Of a DNA stretch of 64,000 bases, positions 45,442 through 58,395 are shown piece by piece. The stretch comes from Protea cynaroides. Lineage: Eukaryota > Streptophyta > Magnoliopsida > Proteales > Proteaceae. Made by a program: the position numbers and the translations under genes. The stretch lies in assembly GCA_028583415.1 (NCBI GenBank), contig CM053276.1, positions 120,955,666 through 121,019,665 on the forward strand, given 5' to 3'. The stretch's first letter is position 1. The number at the start of each line of letters is the position of its first letter. The notes under the pieces were generated by a model. It worked only from the letters and a program-made list of their open reading frames with translations, was not told the origin of the DNA and ran no database searches.

Positions 45442-47131
45442 CTATTCTGCTAGACTCATGCCTCAGAGCCAATTTTCAACTTACAGAAAATCTGTAACAT
45501 ACAGTAGTGCACCATGAAATGTGCAGAGAATTGTAGGGAAACGTTTCTCATTATGTCACATTATCTATATGTTACTTGGAATTTTCATTGTCTTACTGTA
45601 TCAATCCCACCTCGCTTTGTGACTGTAGGGAGGAGGAGCTGTCTAAAAGTTGTACTTTGAGTCTATTAACTCAAGTCAGTTGTGAGAGCGATCTGGAGTC
45701 ATTTTATGAGTCTTTAATAATTTATACAGGTTCTATATATGTGTATACCTTTCTATCAAATTAGCATGAATTGAGTAAAGAATTTTGAGTCTCAAGAGTT
45801 TTGGAGGTGTTGAACTGTGCATTTGGAATTTATATTCCAAATCTGATTTCTTCTTTTTCCCTCGAGTTGATCAATTATTTATCAAGGTGTTCTCACTCCT
45901 TTATTCTTTCTACTTAACCCTCTTATTTTCATATTCTTTTACATCTCTCTGGTTTCTTCCAATATTCTCCTCTTCTATGATGAATATTGATTTATAAATT
46001 TTAAATTCTAAATATTTCTTGCTGGTTATTATATCTAAATTGCAAAGCTGAAGTTCCGCAATTTATTAGATTGATCGGAGATATGTTCCTTAGATTTGAT
46101 TTGATTTTCAAGATTTCTGAATATTTCTAGACTAGATATGTTCCTTAGATTTGATTTGATTTTCAAGATTTCTGAATATTTCTAGACTAATTGATAGTCA
46201 AATCTGACCAATACCTGATTCTAATGACTTCTACCATGGTCCTGGTTGTACCTCTGCTAGGTTCTTTTCGAGAGCCTAGAACTGCAGAATAACTTTTTGA
46301 ACCAAGTATCTGCTACTCAAATTTGCTGACGTTGGGTTGGAAGAAAAAACTATATTGTCCAAAAGTGAATTTGAAGTCCTAATAGTGTCCTACTTCAATT
46401 TACGGCTCGTATGTTTTCCACTTTATCACTTCTATTTTTCAGTGCTACAAAATCTTTCAAATTTTTTATTTTATTTTTTATTTTTTTGGGTTTTCTATTG
46501 GTATTCTAATAATTTTCATAGGAACAAAAAATTATGGAGAATACCATGCTAACCAAGAGAAATATTTTGCTTCAAAAGCCATCAGGGGTGGTATTCTGGA
46601 CCTCAGGTAAGGACTTCAATTGCCCAGTTTCTTTATAATATTGTTATTTCTTGTCTTCATGATTACGTCACTGTGGGCTTGGAACTGATTCTTTATCTGA
46701 TTTGTCCATTGTATGGTGGAGTTTATGGGCTGTAGGTCGATCAATTACAAAACCGAGCAAAGCTTTCTGGTTCACTGTGTTGCGATACATGAGACAGTAG
46801 GAGTGATTCTTCATTGGTGGAAAGTTGCAAAATCCTAAGTAAGTATCGCTTGGTGTTTATGTATGCTTATTATGAGAAATAATATTGCTGACTTAAGCAA
46901 TTGGGTTCTTCTTTTAAACTTAATTGGTGTCAATATATTGACTAGGGGACTAATTGATCTATTATCTTTTGTGATGGAACTGTTAATGAGAGTTCTGGCG
47001 GTTATGTTTTCCTTACATGTAATTCTAGCTAGTGTCTAGTTTTTGTAGGAGGAAAAAAAAGAGAAACAAAGGATGCCAAAGAGGAGCAAGCACTTTTGCT
47101 TGGAATTGTGGTATGTGCATATTTTAATCTA
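45442..47131 (+). other. RIF1 3' region with exon-like segments but no clear ORF
   Basis: Several segments are framed by good splice signals: acceptor at 45628, acceptor at about 46520 with donor at about 46608, acceptor at 46735 with donor near 46838, and acceptor near 47048 with donor near 47110. The segments do not form one long frame. They could be spliced 3' UTR exons of RIF1, a non-coding RNA, or chance. A 55-bp tandem duplication is at 46080-46189. Confidence 0.35.
46080..46189. repeat. Tandem duplication, two 55-bp units
   Basis: AGATATGTTCCTTAGATTTG through ATATTTCTAGACT occurs twice in direct succession with no visible mismatch. Confidence 0.9.
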
Positions 47132-47267
47132 GGGGAAAAGTTGGTTGCCTGGCAGCATTCCCCTGTGCACTCTCACATAGGCAGTGAAATGATAGGGACA
47201 GGGTGGCTATTTTACTGTCTCATGTGAGAGGGTGCAGGGGACACTGCCGGGCAACAATCATTCCCCC
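47132..47267. mobile_element. Short foldback MITE with 9-bp target duplication
   Basis: This 136-bp near-palindrome has arms sharing GTTGCC(T/C)GGCAG, CCCCTG(TG)CAC and CTCTCACAT, ending in runs of G and C. Its flanks are TTTAATCTA (47123-47131) and TTTAATTTA (47268-47276), eight of nine identical, as for MULE insertions. A more decayed relative appears at about 62655-62790. Confidence 0.75.
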
Positions 47268-47592
47268 TTTAATTTATTCTAATCCTTTTGAAACCTTAGT
47301 TCTTGGTTATTCAGTTCATCTTCTTCCTTTGCTTTCAGGTGGATGTTGAGTCTTTTTGGCAAGGGAAGTTCACCCCTTGGTTACTTCAGGAGAGATTTAT
47401 ATTTTGCCTTCCCCTTGTGGGGTTTCCTTATCAATTCTCATTGCAACACAGAACCGGGTAAAATTAAGATGTAGACGATGAAGTGTTTGAAAGTAAGTCA
47501 CTATTTATCTTTAAGGTACGTACACTCAGACTTTCCAAGTTCTAACAAAGGAGAAATTATTAATAATAACACCACCACCACCACCATCACCA

Positions 47593-50500
47593 TCATCGGC
47601 CTTTAAGGATTAGGAAGTGTTTCCATGAGTAGAACCTGAACAGAGTGAGGGCTGAGATTGACGTTATCACAGCCATAATGATCACAGATAAAAGCCCACA
47701 GAAGATAGCACCGCCGATCTGGTAGCAGAACCTCGTATATCTGTCACACAACTTTGTCCACTCGAAGTTATTCTGTCCGGTGGCTGCCAGAGCTGAAGCC
47801 TGAGTTGCGGCTGTTAATGCTCCAAAGCTAATGTATGTCACCATCTGTTGGACAACATTACAGTTGAGTGTTACCACTTACCAACAACAAATTACCTTCG
47901 CCTCAAAAAACTTCAGAAACAATGTGTGGGCCCTTCTCATTTTTTTTTCATGGTAGTAATTTTGGTGGTTTTAGATAAGGACGTGTTTGTCACGTTGTAG
48001 TCTTCACTCTGTGTATGAACCATTGCTTGAATGGTCCACATCAATCTGATTGACTTTCCCATCAACTGTTCAAAGGTCTTCGAGTGACCCACTTAAGTTT
48101 TGATTCATAAACTTCAATATGTCATGGATATTAGATAAATGGTAAATTATCCTGTCACACATGTATATTTCAGAATTATTCTCGTTTAACATATATGAAA
48201 AAAAAAGAAAAGAAAAAGAAGCGAAGTTACCCCTAGCACAATGTTTATGATTTCCCCGTGGTATTTTTTTTCTGCTTCGGACTTTAGGAATAGAGGGACC
48301 CACAATAACTTCATCTGCCCCCCTCTCCCTGTCCAAGTGTTAAGTGTTGAGGTGTTAGACCAGACCATCAAATTTGACAAAATAGGTTTGTATACAAGAA
48401 ACCTTATCCAATGGTTGACATCTAACAGATCACCCATTTAATTGAGTGTTTTTTAGGGCCTCAACGAGCCTGAGCCCACATCCTCTTCTTGTACGGGAAT
48501 CCTTCACGTGATTTTATCACCATCAATATAAGAATGAGATCATATAAAGCGTTCATATATAGGAGGATTAGAACTGAACTCACGAAAGCAGGATTTGATC
48601 CCAAATTTCTTTGGTATGTGTTACGGTTGGAAATCGTCTGTCGATTTGTAATCTGAGCAATCTGCAATCACAGAAATTAAGCAAGGGAGTTGGGAGACTA
48701 AGCCCTCGGTATACTCCGATGCTTAAGTCAGATTCCCAATATAAACAATCAAGAGATAGTAGGAAGTTATCTCCAGTTTAGAAAAAGAGGGGAACAATGA
48801 GAGAGTTTGAGCGTATGAGAGAATTGAGGGTGAATAGTGAGATTGTGAGCTTGTGAGATAACATTACTTGAAAGGATCGTCCTCTATTTATAGAGATTGG
48901 GAAGAAGCATGGAGATACCAGAACTCATGGAAGTTGATTGTCAATAGGACTGTCAGGTGTCGCTCTGAGGGATGCTCAGGTCATAGACTCCGAATAGGAG
49001 TGGGAGATTATAGTTAAGGAAGCCAAGTCAGTGAATGACAAGAGTGACACATGTCACCACAAGGGTAGCCGTATGACCATGATGATCGGCACCGTATCGT
49101 ACTAGGAGAAGGACTCCTTTGACATAACCTATTGTACTTTTTCCTTCTTTTTTGTAAAATTGTGCCCCTTGTGGGTTTTGTACTGCTGCCCCTTGTGGGT
49201 TTTCATGAATGAAACTTGTTTTTCTCATTCCTTTTGTGTTGTTCGGCTTTAGTGTTTTCTTGCCTTTTTGTTGTACTGCCCCTACCCCTGAAGTGTCGTC
49301 GGCTTGGCGGCTGAGCAGGCTGAGGACACTTAAATCTTGATTGATATGGCTAAGGCATGAGAAATTTTGGTATGTAACCCTGAACGGTATGTTGTGCTCG
49401 TCTCGACGTGGGTCGCTGAGCGGCGGATGTGGATGTGGATGGGGGGCTGAGTGCTAGTCATGCCTGCTTGAGGTTATGAATAAGCGGAGTCGACGGGCAC
49501 TTGCCTGCTACTCATACCTGCTTCTGGGTGTGAGTAGACGGTGGCACTTTCGAAATGCCCGTTAAATCAACATTTCTGTCATGTAAGTGGTCTCGATTAT
49601 CTACCCAAGAAGATGAGGACCCCATACGAGAAGGTCACATTGTGGGTATGGGTATGGGTAGGCAGAATCTTTGAGCACCTGCATGCTGCTCATACTTGCT
49701 TGTGGGTGTGAGTAGGCGGTGTCATATGTGGTCTGCGTGCTACCCCTACTTGCTTGTGGGTTTGGGTAGGCAGATACTTGTGAGGTTTGCGTGCTAGTCG
49801 TACCTGCTTGTGGGTACGAATAAGCAGAGTCACCGAGGGCCGGCATGCTACTCGGGCCTGCTTGTGGGCACGAGTAGGTCGGCTGGGCCGAATGGAACGG
49901 CTATGTCGAGATCTGCGGAACATGATTGCTGCGAGTTGTGGACTCATTGACAATACTTCTTGTATTAAAAATAAACTGGAGCAGGTGCCCCAAGGGAATC
50001 CGCCTTACAATTGAGACTACTTGACTTAAAAAAAGAAGAAAACTACATTATGGGCCAGGACAGGTCGGTCGACTCGACTGAACAAAACATCTTAATGTAA
50101 AAGCTAACCACGGAATAGTAAATTAAAGCACTGCTCACTGGTAATACTTGCGAAGATTGCTGGCATGCCAAGTCCTTGGGATTTCTTCTCCACTGAGGGT
50201 GGCCAGCTTGTATGAGCCAGGTTGGCCAGTGCTGAGGACGCGGTAAGGACCCTCCCAATTCTTGGCCATCTTCCCTTGGTTGGTCGGCTTGGAAACGAAG
50301 TCTTTTCTGAGGACGAGGTCTCCTACTTGGAATATTTTGTGTCGAACTGTTTTGTTGTAGTGTCGGGGGGTCGTCTGCTGGTATGTGGCCACTCTAAAGG
50401 CTGACGATTCCCGCACGTCCTCCAAATTATCCAAGTTGATCCGGAAATCTTCAGAGTTAGTATCTTCATTGAAGTTCATTATCCAGAGTTAGCTTGGATA

Positions 50501-53500
50501 CGCCTTGCTTCTTTTCTATCTTCGGGAAGTGCACATGTTCGGAGGTAGCTGTAGATACTGTCATACCAGCTAGAGGTGGCCTCGATTGATGCAACTTGTT
50601 TGGCAGAGCTGCTAGCGTGCTCTAATAACTCCACATACACGGCAAAGTCCATTTTTGAGATGTCGGGCAGGGACAACCTAGACAGCTCGTCTGCTTCAGT
50701 GGTCTCGTCTCGGCACACGTACTGCAGCTCGACACTTCTGAAGGCTGTGATGGCCGCGTTGACCTTTTCCAGGTATTTCAGCATCCCTGGTTGCCTGGCT
50801 TCATAATCCCCATGTACCTGTCGGATGACCAACTGTGAGAGGTCGAAATGCGAGGCTTTTTGCCAATCTGAGGCCAGCTAGTGGGGCCTCGTACTCGGCT
50901 TCATTGTTAGTGGCTTAAAAACCGAATCTCACTGCTGATCAGAATTTGAAACCTTCCAGGCTTGTCAGTATCATCCCTGCGCCTGATCGACCGTCCATGG
51001 AGGAACAGTCTACCTGTAGTGTCCACGAAGCCTCAGCTGGTTCGAGTGCGTTCGCTGCCTGAGGCTCTACAATCTCTTCCTCTGGTAGGGTGCTTTCGAC
51101 GATGAAATCTGCCAACGCCTGAGCTTTAATGGTGGTTCTAGGTACGTACTTTATGTCAAACTTGTCGAGTTCCACCGCCCAATTTATAAGCCGACTGGAT
51201 GCATCTGGTTTTGACAGCACCTTCTTTAGAGGTGTGTTGGTGAGCACAAAGATGGGATATACCTAGAAGTATGGTCGGAGCTTCCGTGCTGCTGTAACTA
51301 GAGCGAGCGTCAGCTTTTCAATTGGCTTGTATCTAGTCTCTGCGTCCAACAGCACCTTGCTGATGTAGTATATTGGCCGTTGTATTCTGTCTTCTTCTTT
51401 CAGCAGCACAACACTAACCGCCTGATATGAGACTTCGAGGTAGAGCTGCAATTCGTCTCCGGGGTTAGGTTTGACCAGCAGAGGCGGTGAGGATAAGTAA
51501 GCCTTGAGGTCTTCGAAGGCTTTCTGACATTCCTCTGTCCATTCAAACTTTCCAGCTCCTTTCAGTGTCCTGAAGAAGGGAAGGCATCGTTCGACCGATT
51601 TCGACATGAAGCGGTCGAGGGCGGCTATGCGACCATTCAGCTCTTGTACTTGCTTGGGTCTGGTCGGTGCGGCCATGTTTAATATGGCCGTAATCTTTGA
51701 AGGGTTTGCTTCTATTCCCCTCTGTGAGACCATGAAACCCAAGAATTTCCCAGATGCGACTCCGAAGGCACACTTGGTGGGGTTCAGCTTCATGTTGTGC
51801 TTGCGAAGGACTTGGAATTCTTCGCCCATGTCGGCTAGGTGATGGTCGACTTGCTGGCTCTTTACTAGGAAGTCGTCGACATATACCTCCATGTTTTTGC
51901 TGATCTGATATTTGAATATTTTGTTCACCAACCTTTGATAGGTGGCTCCTGCATTCTTTAGGCCAAAAGCCATGACCGTATAGCAGAAAAGCCCCTGGTT
52001 AGTGATGAAGGAGGTGCACTCATCGTCTGACTTCTTCATCTTGATCTGGTTGTACCCTGAGTACGTGTCAAGGAAACTGAGCTGCTCGTGTCCAGCTGTG
52101 GCGTCTATCAACTAGTCGATGCGTAGCAGTGGATAGCTATCTTTAGGGCAAGCTTTGTTGAGGTCCGTGAAGTCTATGCAGATCCTCCACTTTCCGCTTG
52201 CCTTGGGCACCATGACCACATTTGCCAGCCAATCTGGATAAGCCACCTCCCGTATGAAGCCAGCCCCTAATAATTTCTGGATTTCCTCGTCTATAACAGA
52301 TTGCAAAGCAGGCGTGAAGCTCCTTTTTTTCTGTCTGACTGGGCGGTGTTGGGGGTCAACCGCCAAGTGATGTTCGATCACTTCCCTTGGGATTCCTAGC
52401 ATCTCCGAGGCCGACCAGGCGAACATGCCTAGGTTCTGCCTCAGGAACTCTACCAGCTCCGCCTTCTTGTCTTCAGGTAGCAACAAGCCGACTTGGAATG
52501 TTTTTTCGGGTTGGTCATCCGCCATCGGGATCTGCTGTAACTCCTCGACTGGTTTTCCCCTGCTCGGCTGATCAATGTCTCGGACATCCACTATGTGGAC
52601 TGGTGCTGCTTTCAGGGCTCTTTGGCTATTTTTCAACCCTGTTGCATACCATCTTCCTGAGACCACTTAGTCTGCTCGGCGTTTTCCAACCCCATTCTCC
52701 GTTGGGAACTTCATCACCAGGTAGTAGGTGGGCATGCATGACCTGAGCTTGTTTAGGGATGGGCGGTCCAGTATCACATTGTGGCTGGACGGCCGGTATA
52801 CTATCATAAATTCGACCATCACTCTCTGTTGCTTGGGCTTTTGGTCGAGCACCACAAGCAATTGCATGCCCCCTTTCACTGTCACCGGGTCCCTCGAAAA
52901 GCTTATAAGGTCAAAGGTGATGGGTTGGAGCCAGTCGTCCCCTATCTACATCCTCTGGTACATATGGTAGAATATGATATCCATAGAGCTCCCTGTATTG
53001 ACCAGGCACTTGGCGACATCGCAGTGTCCGATCCCTGCAGTAAAGACGATAGCATCTTCATGGGGGACTGCCACGTTGACGAGGTCCTCGTCGCTGAAGG
53101 TGATGATTTCTCCAGTTCGTGCTTTTTTGGAAGGCTACTCTGTTTTTGCTACTAGACGGGAATAGTCTTTGGTTGACAAGTTAAACTTGTTCCCGGCCAC
53201 TGGTCCCCCTATGATTGTGAGGACTGTCTTCCCCAGGGCTTTAGGTCCCCTGGTAATGGCATAGATGCCTCAATCGCCTGGGATTCGCAGCCCTGTAGAT
53301 GTGCGGGGTCAGTTCTCTGGGGGAGGACTACCAATGAGCCGCCGACTAGATGGTTTCCTCTTTGACGTCGAGCAGGATCTCCACCTACTTCTGCCCCTAC
53401 TCTCAGATTCAGAGCAGGACGGGAAGGACCCGAATTGGATGTGCTATCTGCCTCCTAACCGCTCCTTCACCGATATTCTGGTTTGCTTTGCTCCATATGA

Positions 53501-56500
53501 GCCTCTGATTGAACCAAACTGAATGGCACCGACCCACTGTCTTGGAACGGCCGAACCTCCTTCGGGATCTCTGTCGTCCCTTCGAGTGGCGTTTTGATCA
53601 TCCCTTGCTTCCGTTCGGCAGTCATTTGGTTGCTGGTTCCATGGAGGTGGAGGGGGTAGCCCGCGATCTCTCCGAGCCGACACTGGTCCCCTGCCAGTGT
53701 CTCTGACAAAATTACGGTAGTAACCTCATCGGATGAGATCTTCAATTTCCCCCTTAAGGTACTTGTACTCATCAGTGTCGTGACCGTAGTCGCGATGGAA
53801 GCGACAGTATTTGAAACGATCTTTATTCCTTCCTTCACCTAGCAGCTTCGGGGGTGGTCGGAGATTCCGATCATTCTTGATCACTTCCAAGATCTCCGTC
53901 ATCGAGGTGGTGAGCGTAGTGTAGTAATCAAAAGTTTTTTACGGATGTCGATTCCCCTGCTCTTTACAGGACCTTTGCTTCTTTGGGTCACTAGTGCTCT
54001 CTGTCTGATCAGCCAATTCGGATCTCTTTTTGTCAACTGACTTCTGGTCGGCCTTCAAATTGTTGACCACATTGTTTTTCTGGGCCTTGGTCGTTTCGTC
54101 TGCCGAAGCGTACTTTTCGCATCTGGCGAGCAGGTTGTCTAGGGTCTTTGGAGACTTTTTAGCAAGGGACCAACAAAGCTGCTCGCCTGTCACTCCGGCC
54201 TGCAAGCTGGACATGTGTACAGCAGGCTCGACATCCTTAATCTTCAGCACCTTGGCATTAAAGCGCTTAATGAAGTCCTGCAGAGATTCATCCTTCTGTT
54301 GCTTCACCGTCGATAGGTGGTAAGATGTTTTTTTGCGCACTAAACTCCCCTGGAAGTGTGTCAAAAACTTGTTCGATAGCTGTTCGAACGAAGTGATGCT
54401 CCTCGGTGGTAGGTTGTTAAACCATGTGCGAGCAGGACCTTTGAGCGTCAAAGGAAACACTCGACAGATCAAGCTGTCGTCGAGCGAGTAAAAGAGTGTT
54501 GTGGAGACGAACACATCTAGATGCTACTCAGGGATCCGTGGTCCCATTGTATGAGTCCAGAACTGACATCTTAAAATTTCTAGGAGGGGGAGCCCTCATG
54601 ATTTTGTCAGAAAGTGCTGTGATGGTCGTGTAAGCCGTCCTCGGTGGGGCGACCCGATTCTGCTCCACCTGTTGGAGCAAAGTAGTCAATTCCAACAACT
54701 GCCTCTCGACCTCCGACTGAGGAGTAGTCGGAGGGGGCGCCTCCACCGTAGTCGGCGTCTCCAAGTTAACTCGCTGCTGGCGGAGGGCGTTGAGGAAGGA
54801 CCTCGCATCCCTCTCGGGTTGAGGGTGTGCACCGTGCAATCCCTACGCCAGGTGGTGATCGGCTGGTTGGTGCCGAGCGGATGATCCTGCCATGCTCCGG
54901 GCAGGCTGATGAAAAACTTTGCTCTGATCGCGAGATCCTACGGGAGGGTGAGGATTACTTGGTGCGGCTCTAACTGACGCCGCTGGTGTCGGATGATGAC
55001 AAGCGACCAAGTGGGCTACTGGTTGTGCATTCGGCGCTGGTGCGGGTGGAGGGTTTACTCCCGCTCCTCCGACCGCTGAGTTACTTGCGCGAGCACCTCT
55101 CAAGGTTTGAGCCAACTGATTGATTTGCTGCCTCAGCTCGTCGAATTGTTGGCGAGTTACGTACTGAGGGGGTGGCTGCAGCGCAGTCGCCGTCGGAGCA
55201 GGTACTGGCGTTGCAGTATGATTTATTCCAGCCGTACTGGCGTTGTTGTCCTCCTGAACTTGCACGGAGGGTTCAGAAGGTGGCTGTGAAGCCTGAGCGC
55301 GAGTCCTTCGATGTGCCATCGAGAGTGGTCAAGATTCTCGTATGATGTTCGTCAAACTCAATCAAGAGGTCCCACGGTGGGTGCCAAATTGTTACAGTTG
55401 GAAATCGTCCGTCGGTTTGTAATCCGAGCAACCTGCAATCACAGAAGTTAAGCAAGGGAGTTGGGCGACTAAGCCCCGGGTACACTCCGATCCTTAAGTC
55501 AGATTCTCAATGTAAACAGTCAAATGATAGCAGGAAACTATCTCCAGTTTAGAGGATGAGGGGAACGATGAGAGAGTTTGAGCGTATGAGAGAATTGAGG
55601 GTGAATAGTGAGATTGTGAGCTTGTGTGATAGCATTACCTGAAGGGATCGTCCTCTACTTATAGAGATTGGGAAGAAGCATGGAGATACCAGAACTCAGG
55701 GAAGTTGATTGCCAATAGGACTGTCAGGTGTTGCTCTGAGGGACGCCCATGTCATAGACTCCGGGTAGGAGTGGGAGACTATAGCCAAGAAAGCCAAGTC
55801 ATGAATGACAAGAGTGACACATGTCACCACATGGGTAGCCGTATGACCGTGATGATCGACACCGTATCATACTAGGAGAAAGACTCCTTTGACGTAATTA
55901 GTCGCCTTTGGACTCTGACCTCTGACCAGCGTCGTGTCCTAACAAGACTGTAACTTCGAGCGGGGGAAGCCGAGCGCCAATCTATCATACAAGGTCGGTT
56001 TCGAGGATATTGATTGCCACGTGTAAGATTTTAATTGAATGATGTTTTTCCCCTATAACTGTATGTATTATACAATTAATTATATATTACATTATGATAT
56101 GTAGTTGTTTGGTACGATTTATGGTATAGATTATTATGATAATCTATTATTATTTTTTTATGTTTAATAGTATTAAACGATTATTATTTATAAATTATAA
56201 TTTATTCTCATAAATAATTTATCATAGAATGTATCATAAATTGTTCATAAACATAAATATAAATATACCAAAGAGAGCTTACGTCAAAGATGGCAACTAG
56301 AATGAATAAAATATTAAATATATAAATTTGTAATATAATGTCATCAAAACTAATCACATATCATGTACAACAACAGTGGACAGCTCAAATAGCAGCCTCT
56401 CCAGAGCTACATTAATTTCTGGAGGTGGTTGAGGCTTAAATATGTACTAGTGGGAGTCCGTGATTGATTTGAGGCTTCTGTTTTAAGTTAAATCTCCTGT

Positions 56501-56528
56501 TACCGATCATTCAAATTTACAGTTCTAG

Positions 56529-56607
<79 letters not shown>

Positions 56608-58111
56608 GAGATGATATGTGATTTGAAATGAAGTGGTCTAAAGTTGTTCTAAAGTCGGTGGAATGGGGGTAATTAATAACCGATAAGGGTTTTCATAAGC
56701 AATTCACCAGCTATACGTTCAATGCATTTAAAGGTTTGTTCATCCGTGGGACAGATCATGTTCATTTAATGAACCACGACTGGAACAGAGAGGAAAGGGA
56801 CATCTAAACTGATTATTAAGAAGTAAAGAGAAAGGTGAATGTCATAATAATGTAATAGTATTTGATTAGTAACAGGCCTAATGGTTATTTCTTCTTGTTT
56901 TTATTAGTTTCAGGCCAAAGATTATATAAGGGGAAGAGATTTTCCTGTCCAACGGCGTGGATTCTACACTAGCGCATGTTCGAAAGAAACAGTAAATACA
57001 AGTATCCAAGAGGTGAGGTAGAAGGATTATTTTACAATTCAATTGAGAGGGCATAAGAGATACAACTTTTTTCCTATTGAAATATAGGGAAAAGTTTCTA
57101 CATGCCCGTGGCTTACTATGTGCTCTCTCACATATATTTTTTTATTAATATTATCTCTCCTTATAAAAATTAAATATGAAAACCTATTTTCTCATAGAAC
57201 CCTATACTTAAATTATATTCCACTGCATACAAAATTTTTTGTAGTGTTTTTATCTAAGAACATAGCAGAAGTATCTGGATGCAATTCTATCATAGAATAT
57301 CATTTTCATAAAAAAAAATATATGGAAATTTTTTTTATTGGAATATGCAAAAATATTTGCTTTGGCAGAATTAGAAATTAACTAGGTTTTCATTCCCATT
57401 TAAATTTTGCCTTTAATTATGATTATAACTGATGTAACACATGTTAGTGCTAGTTGTATTAGATACTCAGATACAAGAATAATAATTCACTTATCCAAAA
57501 AAAAAGAAAAAAAAAGAATGATAATTCAATTAAGAAAATCCTGTAAGATTGATAAAATCATTTTAAGTTTATTAAAAAGTATATCTTATATATCAAATGA
57601 TTCCAATCATGCCACTAGAAAAGTATATTACTCTCCTAGACTCCAACCATCCCACAAATTAGAACCATTTACTTCATGATAAGGATCTATTTGGTTTGAA
57701 GTTAACTGAGTGAAATTAAAATAGACAAAATTTAATTAAGAGGGAATTGTTTGCCTCTCTACTTCCAACTATAACTCCATTGAAATATTTACTCTTTCAC
57801 GTTTCATGGTAATTCAATTTATTTCAGTTTGCTGATGAAATCCATTTCACTTGCAACCAAACAGAACCTAAGGTTTCAGGTGGGATTGAGTTACAGAGAA
57901 GAGTTATCATGGCCTTAGATGAGTAGATGAGAACACCAAACAGGAAGGCCCATAATAATGTCCAATCTAAAGCTATTAGATCTCGGGGAAATAAAATACC
58001 AAAGATGTGGTTTCTTCTTTTGTTGCTGAAAGGTCTTCCGTTTTTGGGATTTGTACATTATTTATGCTCTTTCAGGTTGTATCTTTGAGTTAAACATAGA
58101 ACATATGTAAG

Positions 58112-58151
<40 letters not shown>

Positions 58152-58358
58152 TGTGGGAATCACCTGATCTAACAAGAAAGATACCCAAGCCAGATTGGTG
58201 TAAGAACCGGTTCTTTTTCCTCCAACAGAAACAAATATTATGCACTTGCTTAATTGAAGGAGATGATAGCCCGCAGCAGCAAATTCCACCACGACAAATA
58301 TCCTAAAGAACAAAAAAAACTAAAGCATACCATTAGAACCCATCTGGATCAAACAAGG

Positions 58359-58395
<37 letters not shown>

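Larger units (their letters stand above)
48619..56025 (-). mobile_element. Ty3/Gypsy retrotransposon, Tat lineage, degenerate, in intron 2 of the CASP-like gene
   Basis: The order on the minus strand is 5' LTR (about 56025-55390), primer-binding-like TTTGGCACCCACCGTGGGA (55387-55369), gag, zinc-knuckle remnant, protease, reverse transcriptase, RNase H, integrase C-terminus, a minisatellite and the 3' LTR (49124-48619). The two RNase H regions and gag type fit the Tat group. It is inactive: stops and frameshifts in gag, an in-frame stop in RT, a lost protease aspartate, and no integrase core. LTRs are roughly 90% alike by eye, so the insertion is old. The 3' LTR appears to lack its first 130 bp or so. 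No target duplication was confirmed. Confidence 0.85.

Noticed and set aside
49440..49890. CRISPR-like array
   Set aside because: The units are adjacent, diverged and lack unique spacers; this is a retrotransposon minisatellite in a plant genome.
49601..49953. Frames with AYSHPQAS-like peptide repeats
   Set aside because: They are products of the 60-bp minisatellite in the non-coding 3' part of the Gypsy element.
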